From: Bacteroidales bacterium
Lineage (GTDB): Bacteria > Bacteroidota > Bacteroidia > Bacteroidales > UBA932
Length of the DNA stretch: 5,562 nt
Reading direction: 5' to 3'
Assembly (NCBI GenBank): GCA_009774765.1
Contig: VSOK01000081.1
Location: 1-5,562 of the forward strand
Each line of letters begins with the position of its first letter. Positions within the stretch are counted from its first letter, which is position 1. Below are positions 1-5,562 of the stretch, piece by piece. Below the pieces are notes generated by a model. That model was given only the letters and a program-made list of their open reading frames with translations. It ran no database searches and was not told the origin of the DNA. A program made the position numbers and the translations under genes.

Positions 1-310
1 AGATGAATTTGAATCCCCTTGTCTCATCAAACTTCTCTGCAGCCTTTATAAGCCCGAGGTTTCCCTCGTTTATAAGGTCAGGAAGACTGAGTCCCTGATT
101 CTGATACTGTTTGGCAACAGAAACGACAAATCTCAAATTCGCTCTTGTAAGTTTCTCCAGGGCCGCCTGATCTCCTTTGCGGATACGCTGGGCGAGCTCT
201 ACCTCATCCTCCACAGTAATCAACTCCTCACGTCCGATCTCCTGAAGATATTTGTCAAGTGATGCGCTCTCTCGGTTGGTAATCGATTTTGTAATCTTTA
301 ATTGTCTCAT
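1..310 (-). CDS. rpoD: RNA polymerase primary sigma factor RpoD, N-terminal part (cut by window edge)
   Basis: Directs core RNA polymerase to housekeeping promoters in the cytoplasm. Only the first 103 codons are present; the 3' part lies beyond base 1. The translation opens MRQLKITKSI. Residues about 18-50 (DKYLQEIG, then EDEVELAQRIRKGD) are sigma region 1.2. Residues about 54-103 are the start of region 2, including the conserved ANLRFVVSVAKQYQ stretch and the core-binding DLINEGNLGLIKAAEKFD of regions 2.1-2.2. There is no region 1.1, as in the short (about 285 residue) RpoD proteins of Bacteroidota. The ATG at 308-310 is preceded by AGGAG seven bases upstream, which supports this start. 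It sits ten bases after the htrA stop codon and is probably co-transcribed with it. Identity is very secure; primary rather than alternative sigma is inferred from strong conservation and the htrA neighbour. Confidence 0.95.
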   Translation of the reverse strand, partial: MRQLKITKSITNRESASLDKYLQEIGREELITVEDEVELAQRIRKGDQAALEKLTRANLRFVVSVAKQYQNQGLSLPDLINEGNLGLIKAAEKFDETRGFKFI

Positions 311-317
311 CTATTTT

Positions 318-322
318 CTCCT
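318..322 (-). promoter_or_regulatory. Shine-Dalgarno site of rpoD overlapping the htrA stop codon
   Basis: On the minus strand, AGGAG lies seven bases before the rpoD ATG. Its first bases overlap the htrA TAG stop codon (321-323). It is the only clear Shine-Dalgarno sequence in the window; the other genes have A-rich or nondescript leaders, the usual condition in Bacteroidota. The overlap would let ribosomes ending htrA reinitiate on rpoD, but coupling is an inference. Confidence 0.6.
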
Positions 323-1748
323 ATATTCCGAAGCCGAAATAGGATGATTTACCATAAGGGGTCACGCCTTCTATGTAAACTGCCCTCTTCGACTTCTTGA
401 TTATGTTTATCACGTCTTGAGGTTTGCTTACAGGCTGGTCGTTGACATAGAGAATGACAAAACCTTCTGATACTCCGGCATCCATAATCTTGCCGGGACC
501 GACTGAAACTATCTCCACACCGCGCTTCAGGCCCAATTTCTGAAGGGTCTCCCCTGAAGCTTCCTTTATCTTGGATCCGTAGAATGCAACTGCACCGCTC
601 TCATCCACTGTACCGGTCTCTTCAGCCGTACCTTTGAAAGTGACGTCAAGTTTCTTTTCCTTACCGTCCCTTATGACAGTGAGTACAGCCTTGTCACCCG
701 GATGGAACTTGTTGACATTCTCCTGAACCGAAGCGGCATTGGTAAGTCTGACGGAATCTATTGCGACAAGCACGTCGCCTTCCTTGACTCCGGCCTTATC
801 AGCCGCGCTTCCTTTCAAAACCTCAGTAATATATACGCCGTTTAATGAAGAAAGTTTCATTTCTGATGCAATTTTCTCATCAAGAGGTCTCATTGTAACT
901 CCGAGAAGAGCACGTTTTACGCTTCCGTAATCAATAAGGTCATCTACAATCTTTTTGACGATATTGGAAGGCACCGCGAATGAATACCCAGCATAAGAAC
1001 CTGTCTGTGAAATGATTGCCGTATTGACACCAACAAGATTTCCGGCTTTGTCGACCAAAGCTCCACCACTGTTTCCAGGGTTCACGGCCGCATCGGTCTG
1101 GATGAAAGCCTCAATTTTGAATTCTCCTGTGTAATTCGGCATAGTCCTTCCTTTCGCGCTGACGATTCCGGCCGTAATGGTCGAACGGAGATCATACGGG
1201 CTTCCGATCGCAAGCACCCACTCCCCGAGTCTCAGCTTGTCGGAGTTTCCGAAAGGAATCACAGGCAGCCCCTGTGCTTCTATCTTGATAAGAGCCACAT
1301 CAGTCGCCGGGTCCGTACCTACAAGAGTCGCCTCGTATGTCTTGTTGTTGTTCAGCGTGACCTCTATTTTGGACGCCCCTTCAATGACGTGATTGTTGGT
1401 TACGATATAGCCGTCAGGACGGATAATGACTCCTGAACCGCTTCCTACCCTTTCGCGGGACTGTGGAGTCCCTTCATATCCGAAAAAGAAATCGAACAGC
1501 GAATTCGGGGCGGAGCGTCTGACATCCTTTACCGTCACTTTTACATATACGACTGCATCTACCGCAGATTCAGCCGCATACGTGAAATCCGGATAATCGT
1601 CAAGTGACAGATTGACAGTCCTGTACTGTGCTCCATCAGATGACATTACCATCTCAGCAGATTCCGGTGCGTATGCCCTGGACACGAAAAAAGCGGTCAA
1701 CCCGCCGACTAAGGCCGCAACCAACGCGATTAATATTCCTTTTTTCAT
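321..1748 (-). CDS. htrA: HtrA/DegQ-family periplasmic serine endoprotease with two PDZ domains
   Basis: ATP-independent protease and chaperone that removes misfolded envelope proteins. The 475-residue product has an N-terminal hydrophobic segment (residues 4-23) followed by SRAYA, a plausible signal peptidase I site near residue 27; retention as a membrane anchor is also possible. The trypsin-like domain spans about 55-270, with catalytic His120 (TNNHV), Asp150 (TDVALIKI) and Ser227 (NPGNSGGAL), so the triad is intact. PDZ1 covers about 280-373, with the peptide-binding loop LLGV at 281-284. PDZ2 covers about 390-462 and is more divergent. Length fits the family. The start was placed at the ATG of 1746-1748 because it begins MKKGILIALV, a proper signal peptide; an in-frame ATG at 1793 would add 15 polar residues ahead of it. 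It precedes rpoD, as in Porphyromonas gingivalis and Bacteroides. The family is sure; DegP versus DegQ naming is not resolvable. Confidence 0.95.
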   Translation of the reverse strand: MKKGILIALVAALVGGLTAFFVSRAYAPESAEMVMSSDGAQYRTVNLSLDDYPDFTYAAESAVDAVVYVKVTVKDVRRSAPNSLFDFFFGYEGTPQSRERVGSGSGVIIRPDGYIVTNNHVIEGASKIEVTLNNNKTYEATLVGTDPATDVALIKIEAQGLPVIPFGNSDKLRLGEWVLAIGSPYDLRSTITAGIVSAKGRTMPNYTGEFKIEAFIQTDAAVNPGNSGGALVDKAGNLVGVNTAIISQTGSYAGYSFAVPSNIVKKIVDDLIDYGSVKRALLGVTMRPLDEKIASEMKLSSLNGVYITEVLKGSAADKAGVKEGDVLVAIDSVRLTNAASVQENVNKFHPGDKAVLTVIRDGKEKKLDVTFKGTAEETGTVDESGAVAFYGSKIKEASGETLQKLGLKRGVEIVSVGPGKIMDAGVSEGFVILYVNDQPVSKPQDVINIIKKSKRAVYIEGVTPYGKSSYFGFGI

Positions 1749-1853
1749 AATTGTATGATTTAATGATTTTATTTCGTACGCAATAACTTTCACCTGATGT
1801 CAGGCCGGCGCAGAAAAATCAAATTATATGCCAAAGGTTTCCAAATAATTCCG

Positions 1854-1861
1854 TATATTTG
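1854..1861 (+). promoter_or_regulatory. Candidate -7 box of the dnaN operon promoter
   Basis: TATATTTG matches the Bacteroidota primary sigma -7 consensus TAnnTTTG exactly. It would start transcription near 1868 and give a leader of roughly 85 bases before the dnaN ATG. No TTG or TTTG is found 19-21 bases upstream, so the -33 element is missing and chance occurrence in AT-rich DNA is possible. Confidence 0.4.
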
Positions 1862-1902
1862 TCCACTTCGTGTCCATATATAAGTATTTGCCTCGGTAGA
1901 GT

Positions 1903-1935
1903 CAAATTAAATATAGTGCACAGAAAAAGAACAAA
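1903..1935 (-). promoter_or_regulatory. Candidate htrA-rpoD promoter
   Basis: Read on the minus strand, TTTG (1932-1935) is followed after 21 bases by TTAATTTG (1903-1910), one mismatch from the TAnnTTTG -7 consensus of Bacteroidota. The spacing fits the -33/-7 architecture. It would give htrA a leader of about 150 bases. The region is AT-rich, so this is a modest candidate. Confidence 0.3.
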
Positions 1936-1953
1936 GTAAAAACATTATAAATT

Positions 1954-3075
1954 ATGAAATTCGTAATATCAAGCTCAGAGCTGCTTCGCGGTATCCTTTC
2001 AGTATCAAAGGCTATCCCGACGAAGTCAGCATTGCCGATTCTTGAAAATTTCCTTTTCAACCTTAAAGGAGACAGGCTGGAAATTACAGCATCAGACACA
2101 GAACTGACATTGAAGACAGAACTGGAAGTTGAAAACACTTCCGAAGAAGGCCAGATCGCAGTTCCTGCCAGCCACATCACAAATCTGCTGAAGGAGCTTC
2201 CGGACCAGCCGCTTACAATCGAGACAAAGAATGACACATCATTCGAATGCATCTGGTCAAGCGGTACTTCCACATTGCCATATTTCCCGGCAGAAGACTA
2301 CCCTGAGATAATGACCACCGACGAGACTGCCGTCAACATACAGTTCCCTGCACAAAGCCTCGTAGAAGGAATTGCGGGCACAATCTACGCCACTGCAGAT
2401 GATGAAATCAGACCGGCGATGAACGGTATCCTCTTCGATTTCGAGCCGGATTCCACGACTCTTGTCGCATCCGATTCGCACAAGCTGATATGCTACACTA
2501 CAAACGATGTGAAATCAGCTGAGAAAGCATCATTCATCCTTCACAAAAGACCGGCTGCCGTACTCAGGTCAATCATCGGCAAAAATGTGGAGACGGTTGA
2601 CATCACTTTCGATTCCAAGAATGTAATATTCAACTTTGACTCGACAATGGTAGTATGCCGTCTGGTAGTAGGCAAATATCCAAAATACAGGGATGTAATC
2701 CCTCAGAACAACTCCAATGTGCTGAAAATAGACCGTACACTGCTGCTGAATACAGTACGCCGCGTATCAGTCTGCGCAAACAAGGCTTCAAACCATATAA
2801 AGTTTGACCTGAAGAGCGGTTCGCTTGAAATTTCCGCACAGGACCTCGGATTCTCAATCGCGGCATATGAGAAGATGGACTGTCAATATGAAGGTGACGA
2901 TTTGACAATCGGATTCAAGTCAACCTTTATGATTGACATCCTCAACAATATGAACTGCAATGAAATTGTCATAAAGTTCGCTGACAGCAGACGCGCTGCC
3001 CTTATCGTGCCGTCTGAAGAAGAAGCTGAAAGCGAAAAGATATGCGGTATCCTTATGCCGATAATGATTGCATAA
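1954..3075 (+). CDS. dnaN: DNA polymerase III subunit beta (sliding clamp)
   Basis: Forms the ring-shaped dimer that holds replicative polymerase and repair enzymes on DNA. The 373-residue product has the usual length and three-domain plan (about 1-120, 128-250, 253-373). Family features include ISSSELLRGILSVSKAIPTK and LPILENFLF at the N-terminus, ASDTEL at 46-51, RPAMNGILFDF at 153-163, ASDSHKL at 172-178, and VVGKYPKYRDVIP at 238-250. Near the C-terminus, AQDLG (295-299) and the terminal GILMPIMIA form part of the hydrophobic pocket that binds clamp-interaction peptides. The ATG at 1954 gives the canonical start MKFVISS; the leader is A-rich without a Shine-Dalgarno sequence. The exonuclease gene begins four bases after its stop, implying an operon. 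No damage or missing block is seen. Confidence 0.97.
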   Translation: MKFVISSSELLRGILSVSKAIPTKSALPILENFLFNLKGDRLEITASDTELTLKTELEVENTSEEGQIAVPASHITNLLKELPDQPLTIETKNDTSFECIWSSGTSTLPYFPAEDYPEIMTTDETAVNIQFPAQSLVEGIAGTIYATADDEIRPAMNGILFDFEPDSTTLVASDSHKLICYTTNDVKSAEKASFILHKRPAAVLRSIIGKNVETVDITFDSKNVIFNFDSTMVVCRLVVGKYPKYRDVIPQNNSNVLKIDRTLLLNTVRRVSVCANKASNHIKFDLKSGSLEISAQDLGFSIAAYEKMDCQYEGDDLTIGFKSTFMIDILNNMNCNEIVIKFADSRRAALIVPSEEEAESEKICGILMPIMIA

Positions 3076-3079
3076 AGAT

Positions 3080-3973
3080 ATGGAACTGAACCTTGAAAGG
3101 CCCCTGCTCTTTTTTGACATCGAGAGTACGGGGCTTAATATTGCCTCAGACAGTATTATTGAACTGAGTTTTGTCAAGGCTGTGCCGGGAGAGGCGAAGC
3201 CGGTCGTCAGGACATGGCGCGTCAGACCGTGGGACTACGAGCGAGGATGCCAAAGGCCCATAAATCCGAGCGCGATGGCAGTACACGGAATCAAAGATGA
3301 AGACCTTGCCGGATGCCCTACTTTCTATGACATCATAGACGAGGTGGTGGAAATGATCGGCAACAGCAATCTTTCCGGATTCAATTCCACCAAATTCGAC
3401 CTTCCGATGCTTGCGGAGGAGATTGAAAGGATAAGAAAATACACAAACAAAAAGCCGTCAATCAATCTGCACCAGAAAAAGATGGTGGACGTGCAGAACA
3501 TATACCACGTTCTGGAGCCGCGCAACCTCAAAGCGGCCTACCGCTTCTATTGCGGACAGGAGCTTGAGAATGCACACGCTGCAGAGGCTGATACGATGGC
3601 TACATACGAAGTGCTGAAAGCACAGCTTGACAGGTATCCCGAGACACTGAAAAACGATGTCGAGTTCCTTACCAATTTTTCAGAAAGGCAGAAAAACGTC
3701 GATTATGCCGGAAGGCTTGCCCTAAATGACAAGAAAGAGGCTGTCATAACATTCGGTAAGCATAGGGGGAAAACAGCACGTGAAGTATATATGTCAGAGC
3801 CGTCATACTTCTCCTGGATCGAGAATGGAGAGTTTACGCTTGACACAAAGAGGCAGTTCTCGTTGCTCCGCCAGCAGTTTGAGAAAGAGAAGAAGGACGC
3901 GGCGGCATCGTTGCCTCCTACCGACGATGCTCTGAGCAGATTGGCAGACAGATTCAACGGAACATTGTTTTAG
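3080..3973 (+). CDS. DnaQ-like DEDDh 3'-5' exonuclease with ExoX-type C-terminal module
   Basis: Predicted to remove nucleotides from 3' ends by a two-metal mechanism; proofreading or repair are the likely roles. The 297-residue protein has all five DEDDh residues: Asp13 and Glu15 (FFDIESTG, Exo I), Asp107 (GFNSTKFDLPML, Exo II), and His166 and Asp171 (HAAEAD, Exo III). The exonuclease domain ends near 187. Residues about 222-262 (ITFGKHRGKTAREV, then PSYFSWI) match the small FGKxxG module found at the C-terminus of ExoX-like nucleases. The start is the ATG at 3080, four bases after dnaN; a TTG at 3068 inside dnaN would add only four residues. Tight linkage to the clamp gene suggests work near the replication fork, though I see no clear clamp-binding peptide. 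It is often annotated as polymerase III epsilon, but the ExoX-like tail makes a standalone nuclease equally likely. Confidence 0.9.
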   Translation: MELNLERPLLFFDIESTGLNIASDSIIELSFVKAVPGEAKPVVRTWRVRPWDYERGCQRPINPSAMAVHGIKDEDLAGCPTFYDIIDEVVEMIGNSNLSGFNSTKFDLPMLAEEIERIRKYTNKKPSINLHQKKMVDVQNIYHVLEPRNLKAAYRFYCGQELENAHAAEADTMATYEVLKAQLDRYPETLKNDVEFLTNFSERQKNVDYAGRLALNDKKEAVITFGKHRGKTAREVYMSEPSYFSWIENGEFTLDTKRQFSLLRQQFEKEKKDAAASLPPTDDALSRLADRFNGTLF

Positions 3974-3993
3974 GCAATACACACGACTTATTG

Positions 3994-4578
3994 ATGAACA
4001 TCGTAGTAAAAACATACGGAGGCGGAATATGCTGCCGTCCAGATACGACTTGGGAGAGGGAGAACAAAGACTTCTACTCTCCCGATTTCATTGACAGCTA
4101 TCTGTTTACACCTGTACTCTTTGCAAGAATCAGCAAAGCGGGAAGATGCGTAGCCGGAAAATTCGCATCCAGGTACTACGACTCCATAGGCTACGGGATG
4201 ATGCTCTACCCTGGTAATCTGATGAAATCGGCCAAGAACGGGACACCGTCAGGATTTGCCTGGGCATCCTGTATAGACCATACGTCCGTCCTGCCCTTCC
4301 CGATGTATAACAGAATCACCCTTGAAAGCAAAGAGAATATCTTCCGCATATCAAAAGACGGGAATGAAATCTATTCCACATCTGAAGGTTCGGCACAACT
4401 GGTTGAAAACGCTATTGAAGAAGCGACAAAATACATTTCAATCCGTATAGGAGACATTATAGCAATAGAACTTGACACACCGACGGAACTGATACCGGCA
4501 GATGCCCACGGAAAAAAGATAGAATTAAGCGGAGAATTCTGTGGAAATGAAACTTTCCGATACAAAGTGATAATGTAA
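3994..4578 (+). CDS. Conserved-looking protein of unknown function, possibly degenerate FAH fold
   Basis: I do not recognise this 194-residue protein with confidence. It starts at ATG 3994 (MNIVVKTYGG), 20 bases after the exonuclease stop, and is probably the third gene of the dnaN operon. It has no signal peptide or transmembrane segment, so it is likely cytoplasmic. Visible features are a CC pair at 13-14, an aromatic-rich start (residues 20-43), KFASRYYDSIGYGMML at 56-71, and a C-terminal stretch with ISIRIGDIIAIEL at 148-160 followed by a short strand-rich tail. The order 'strand, small-residue DGNEI turn, helix, then GD-I strand, then tail' recalls the C-terminal half of fumarylacetoacetate hydrolase-like enzymes, but the metal-binding ExE pair and catalytic lysine are not evident. 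That resemblance is an inference from memory. Codon use and length argue for a real gene. Confidence 0.75.
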   Translation: MNIVVKTYGGGICCRPDTTWERENKDFYSPDFIDSYLFTPVLFARISKAGRCVAGKFASRYYDSIGYGMMLYPGNLMKSAKNGTPSGFAWASCIDHTSVLPFPMYNRITLESKENIFRISKDGNEIYSTSEGSAQLVENAIEEATKYISIRIGDIIAIELDTPTELIPADAHGKKIELSGEFCGNETFRYKVIM

Positions 4579-4582
4579 TCTG

Positions 4583-4655
4583 AGCCAGCTATGGGATTCG
4601 AACCCACGACCTTCGCGTTACGAATGCGATGCTCTACCAACTAAGCTAAACTGGC
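4583..4655 (-). tRNA. tRNA-Thr (anticodon CGU)
   Basis: The minus strand folds into a 73-base cloverleaf. The acceptor stem is GCCAGTT paired with AGCTGGC (one G-U). The D arm is GCTT-AGTTGGTA-GAGC. The anticodon loop TTCGTAA (4618-4624 on the plus strand) carries CGT, which reads the threonine codon ACG. The variable region is AGGTC, and the T arm is GTGGG-TTCGAAT-CCCAT with one terminal G-U pair. The discriminator is U73, and the following bases are CAG, so CCA is not encoded and must be added by nucleotidyltransferase. One flaw is visible: position 31 (A) faces position 39 (C), an unpaired base pair at the foot of the anticodon loop. The 3' end lies four bases from the stop codon of the convergent unknown gene. 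Confidence 0.93.
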
Positions 4656-4662
4656 AAAACCA

Positions 4663-4692
4663 TTGGAAGGCCGGAAATTCCTGTCTTTCCAA
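4663..4692. repeat. Small imperfect inverted repeat in the tRNA leader
   Basis: TTGGAA (4663-4668) and TTCCAA (4687-4692) are exact inverted arms, and a second small palindrome, GGAAATTCC (4673-4681), sits between them. It lies between the tRNA promoter and the mature tRNA end, so it may fold in the leader or be a binding site. At this length it could also be chance. Confidence 0.3.
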
Positions 4693-4700
4693 ACGGACCG

Positions 4701-4708
4701 CAAAGATA
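4701..4708 (-). promoter_or_regulatory. -7 box of the tRNA-Thr promoter
   Basis: On the minus strand this reads TATCTTTG, an exact match to the Bacteroidota TAnnTTTG -7 box, 45 bases upstream of the tRNA 5' end; a C follows it. The best -33 candidate after 19 bases is ATG at 4728-4730 instead of TTG. Transcription would begin near 4694, leaving a leader of roughly 40 bases to be removed by RNase P. Confidence 0.6.
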
Positions 4709-4766
4709 GTTATTTTTTCAATATCCGCATAGATTTTACCATCTGTTTTTTTATTTAATTACATCA

Positions 4767-5561
4767 ATGAAATTTTCTGACATTATAATAATAGGCGCAG
4801 GCGCGGCAGGCCTTATGGCCGCATCAGGGGCAGGGAACCAGAATTCCGGCAAAGACCTCAGTATTACCATTCTTGAAAAGATGCCACGTCCAGGAAGAAA
4901 AATTATGATTACAGGAAAAGGACGATGCAATTTCACCAACCTTAAAGACTGGAATGAATTTTCCGGACACATTCATCCCAAGCCGAATCTGCTCAAACCG
5001 GCATTCCACAATCTCACATCGGAGAAAATGATGGACTTCCTCAATGAAAACGGGCTTGAAACGGTCGTGGAACGAGGAGACAGGGCATTTCCTGCATCAC
5101 ATCTGTCAAAGGATGTCGTAGACGCACTTGTCCGCGCCGCAAAAAAAGGCGGAGCTGAAATATTATGCGAAAAGGAGGTGACTGAAATACGGGCGGAAGA
5201 AAACGGAAGGGAAAAATTCATTATAGAATGCGCGGACGGCAGCACATATTGCTGCAACAGATTGATTATAACAACAGGAGGACTCTCCTACCCCACTACC
5301 GGATCTACAGGCGACGGATACAGATGGGCAAAAGATTTCGGAATCACACTAAGACCATGCTTCCCTTCTCTTACGGCAGTTGTCCCGAAGAACTATAAGA
5401 CCACGCCGGCAGAGCAGTCCGTACAGATGAAAGGCCATATTGACAGAAGCACTCCACTGTCTGAAGCAGGAAATATGCTTAAAGGTATACAGCTTAAAAA
5501 TTGTCACATGGTGGGTGCGGGAGGAGAAGAAGAAAAAGAAAAAAAAACAAAAAAAAAATAA
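4767..5561 (+). CDS. HI0933/BaiN-family FAD-dependent oxidoreductase, 3' part lost or corrupted
   Basis: Predicted cytoplasmic flavoprotein of the YhiN/HI0933 family, whose physiological substrate is generally unknown. The start at ATG 4767 gives MKFSDIIIIGAGAAGLMAA, with the Rossmann dinucleotide motif (Gly10, Gly12, Gly15) and the ribose-binding acid Glu37 (ILEKM). Family-specific motifs follow: GRKIMITGKGRCNFTN at 43-58, RAFPASHLSKDVVDAL at 106-121, and ITTGGLSYPTTGSTGDGY at 168-185, the second FAD-contacting region. Similarity holds to about residue 245 (LKGIQLKN). After that the frame runs into glycine, glutamate and lysine codons to a TAA at 5559. Complete members have about 400 residues, so roughly a third of the protein is absent. 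The tail coincides with low-complexity sequence at the window end, so truncation is most likely an assembly artefact rather than a real shortened gene. Confidence 0.88.
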   Translation: MKFSDIIIIGAGAAGLMAASGAGNQNSGKDLSITILEKMPRPGRKIMITGKGRCNFTNLKDWNEFSGHIHPKPNLLKPAFHNLTSEKMMDFLNENGLETVVERGDRAFPASHLSKDVVDALVRAAKKGGAEILCEKEVTEIRAEENGREKFIIECADGSTYCCNRLIITTGGLSYPTTGSTGDGYRWAKDFGITLRPCFPSLTAVVPKNYKTTPAEQSVQMKGHIDRSTPLSEAGNMLKGIQLKNCHMVGAGGEEEKEKKTKKK

Positions 5562-5562
5562 A
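5506..5562. other. Low-complexity G-rich then A-rich run at the sequence end, probable artefact
   Basis: The sequence shifts abruptly from normal coding composition to G-rich, then AG-rich, then almost pure A. From 5519 to 5562 there is only one C (5548) and one T (5559) in 44 bases. This interrupts a conserved enzyme, matches no terminator layout (no hairpin, no T run), and sits at the very end of the record. It resembles low-quality read ends carried into a contig terminus. Confidence 0.75.

Larger units (their letters stand above)
1749..1953. other. Divergent intergenic region between htrA and dnaN
   Basis: This 205-base AT-rich spacer separates the minus-strand htrA-rpoD pair from the plus-strand dnaN operon and must hold the promoters of both unless either is read from further away. 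No coding region, tRNA or convincing hairpin was found. The last 35 bases before dnaN are very A-rich and lack a Shine-Dalgarno sequence, a normal translation leader in Bacteroidota. The dnaN gene is not next to dnaA within this window. Confidence 0.7.
4656..4766. other. Intergenic region between tRNA-Thr and the flavoprotein gene
   Basis: This 111-base gap separates the minus-strand tRNA from the plus-strand flavoprotein gene and carries the tRNA promoter. A plus-strand TAGATTTT (4730-4737) is one mismatch from TAnnTTTG and is a weak candidate -7 box for the flavoprotein, with no matching -33. The flavoprotein's immediate leader is T-rich, then AATTACATCA, with no Shine-Dalgarno sequence. 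Confidence 0.6.

Noticed and set aside
1749..1793. Longer N-terminus for the HtrA protease
   Set aside because: The extra 15 residues (MKVIAYEIK and on) would sit ahead of a canonical MKKG-type signal peptide.
1902..2273. Minus-strand frame of 123 codons over the start of dnaN
   Set aside because: It is antisense to a strongly conserved gene, is rich in serine and phenylalanine as expected for a shadow frame, and matches no family I know.
3068..3079. TTG start four codons upstream for the exonuclease, overlapping dnaN
   Set aside because: The ATG at 3080 gives a normal short N-terminus before the first exonuclease motif and leaves a typical operon gap.
3991..3993. TTG start one codon ahead of the unknown gene
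   Set aside because: An ATG follows immediately at 3994, and no Shine-Dalgarno sequence favours the TTG.
4620..4622. Plus-strand ACG as a tRNA-Arg anticodon
   Set aside because: Only the minus strand gives the invariant T-loop TTCGAAT, D-loop and acceptor pairing in the right order.
4371..4640. Minus-strand reading frame of 89 codons starting MVEHRIRNAKVVGSNPIAGSD
   Set aside because: Its start lies inside the tRNA-Thr gene; this kind of N-terminus is a familiar false translation of tRNA sequence, and the rest runs antisense to the unknown gene.
5506..5561. A genuine lysine-rich tail on a short flavoprotein
   Set aside because: The tail is simple G/A sequence at the record end, and the enzyme lacks the rest of its conserved fold without the missing part.
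1..5562. Mobile elements, CRISPR arrays, phage or defence modules
   Set aside because: No transposase, integrase, repeat-spacer pattern, terminal inverted repeats or toxin-antitoxin pair could be found; the gene content is housekeeping.

Overview
The window looks like ordinary chromosomal DNA of a member of the Bacteroidota, most likely order Bacteroidales. Three observations support this. An HtrA-type protease lies directly upstream of a short RpoD without region 1.1, an arrangement known from Bacteroides and Porphyromonas. Most starts have A-rich leaders without a Shine-Dalgarno sequence. TAnnTTTG -7 boxes, typical of the Bacteroidota primary sigma factor, lie upstream of the tRNA and in the dnaN/htrA intergenic region. 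The genus cannot be fixed from sequence alone.

Layout from left to right. Bases 1-310 (minus) are the first 103 codons of rpoD, cut by the window edge. Bases 321-1748 (minus) encode a complete HtrA/DegQ-family periplasmic serine protease, ten bases upstream of rpoD and almost certainly co-transcribed with it. Bases 1749-1953 are a divergent intergenic region with promoter candidates in both directions. On the plus strand follow dnaN (1954-3075, DNA polymerase III beta clamp), a DEDDh 3'-5' exonuclease with an ExoX-like C-terminal module (3080-3973), and a 194-residue protein of unknown function (3994-4578). The gaps are 4 and 20 bases, which suggests one operon. A tRNA-Thr(CGU) gene on the minus strand (4583-4655) abuts the end of that operon in convergent orientation. 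After a 111-base gap containing the tRNA promoter, a plus-strand HI0933/BaiN-type flavoprotein gene begins at 4767 and loses its family similarity near 5505.

The two main gene groups are housekeeping: envelope protein quality control plus the primary sigma factor on one side, and replication (sliding clamp plus a proofreading or repair-type exonuclease) on the other. I found no mobile element, CRISPR array, phage module or defence system. The most uncertain real gene is the unknown third member of the dnaN operon, which may be a degenerate fumarylacetoacetase-fold protein. The last 55 or so bases are a purine-only, A-rich run that looks like a contig-end sequencing or assembly artefact, so the flavoprotein's stop codon and lysine-rich tail should not be believed.
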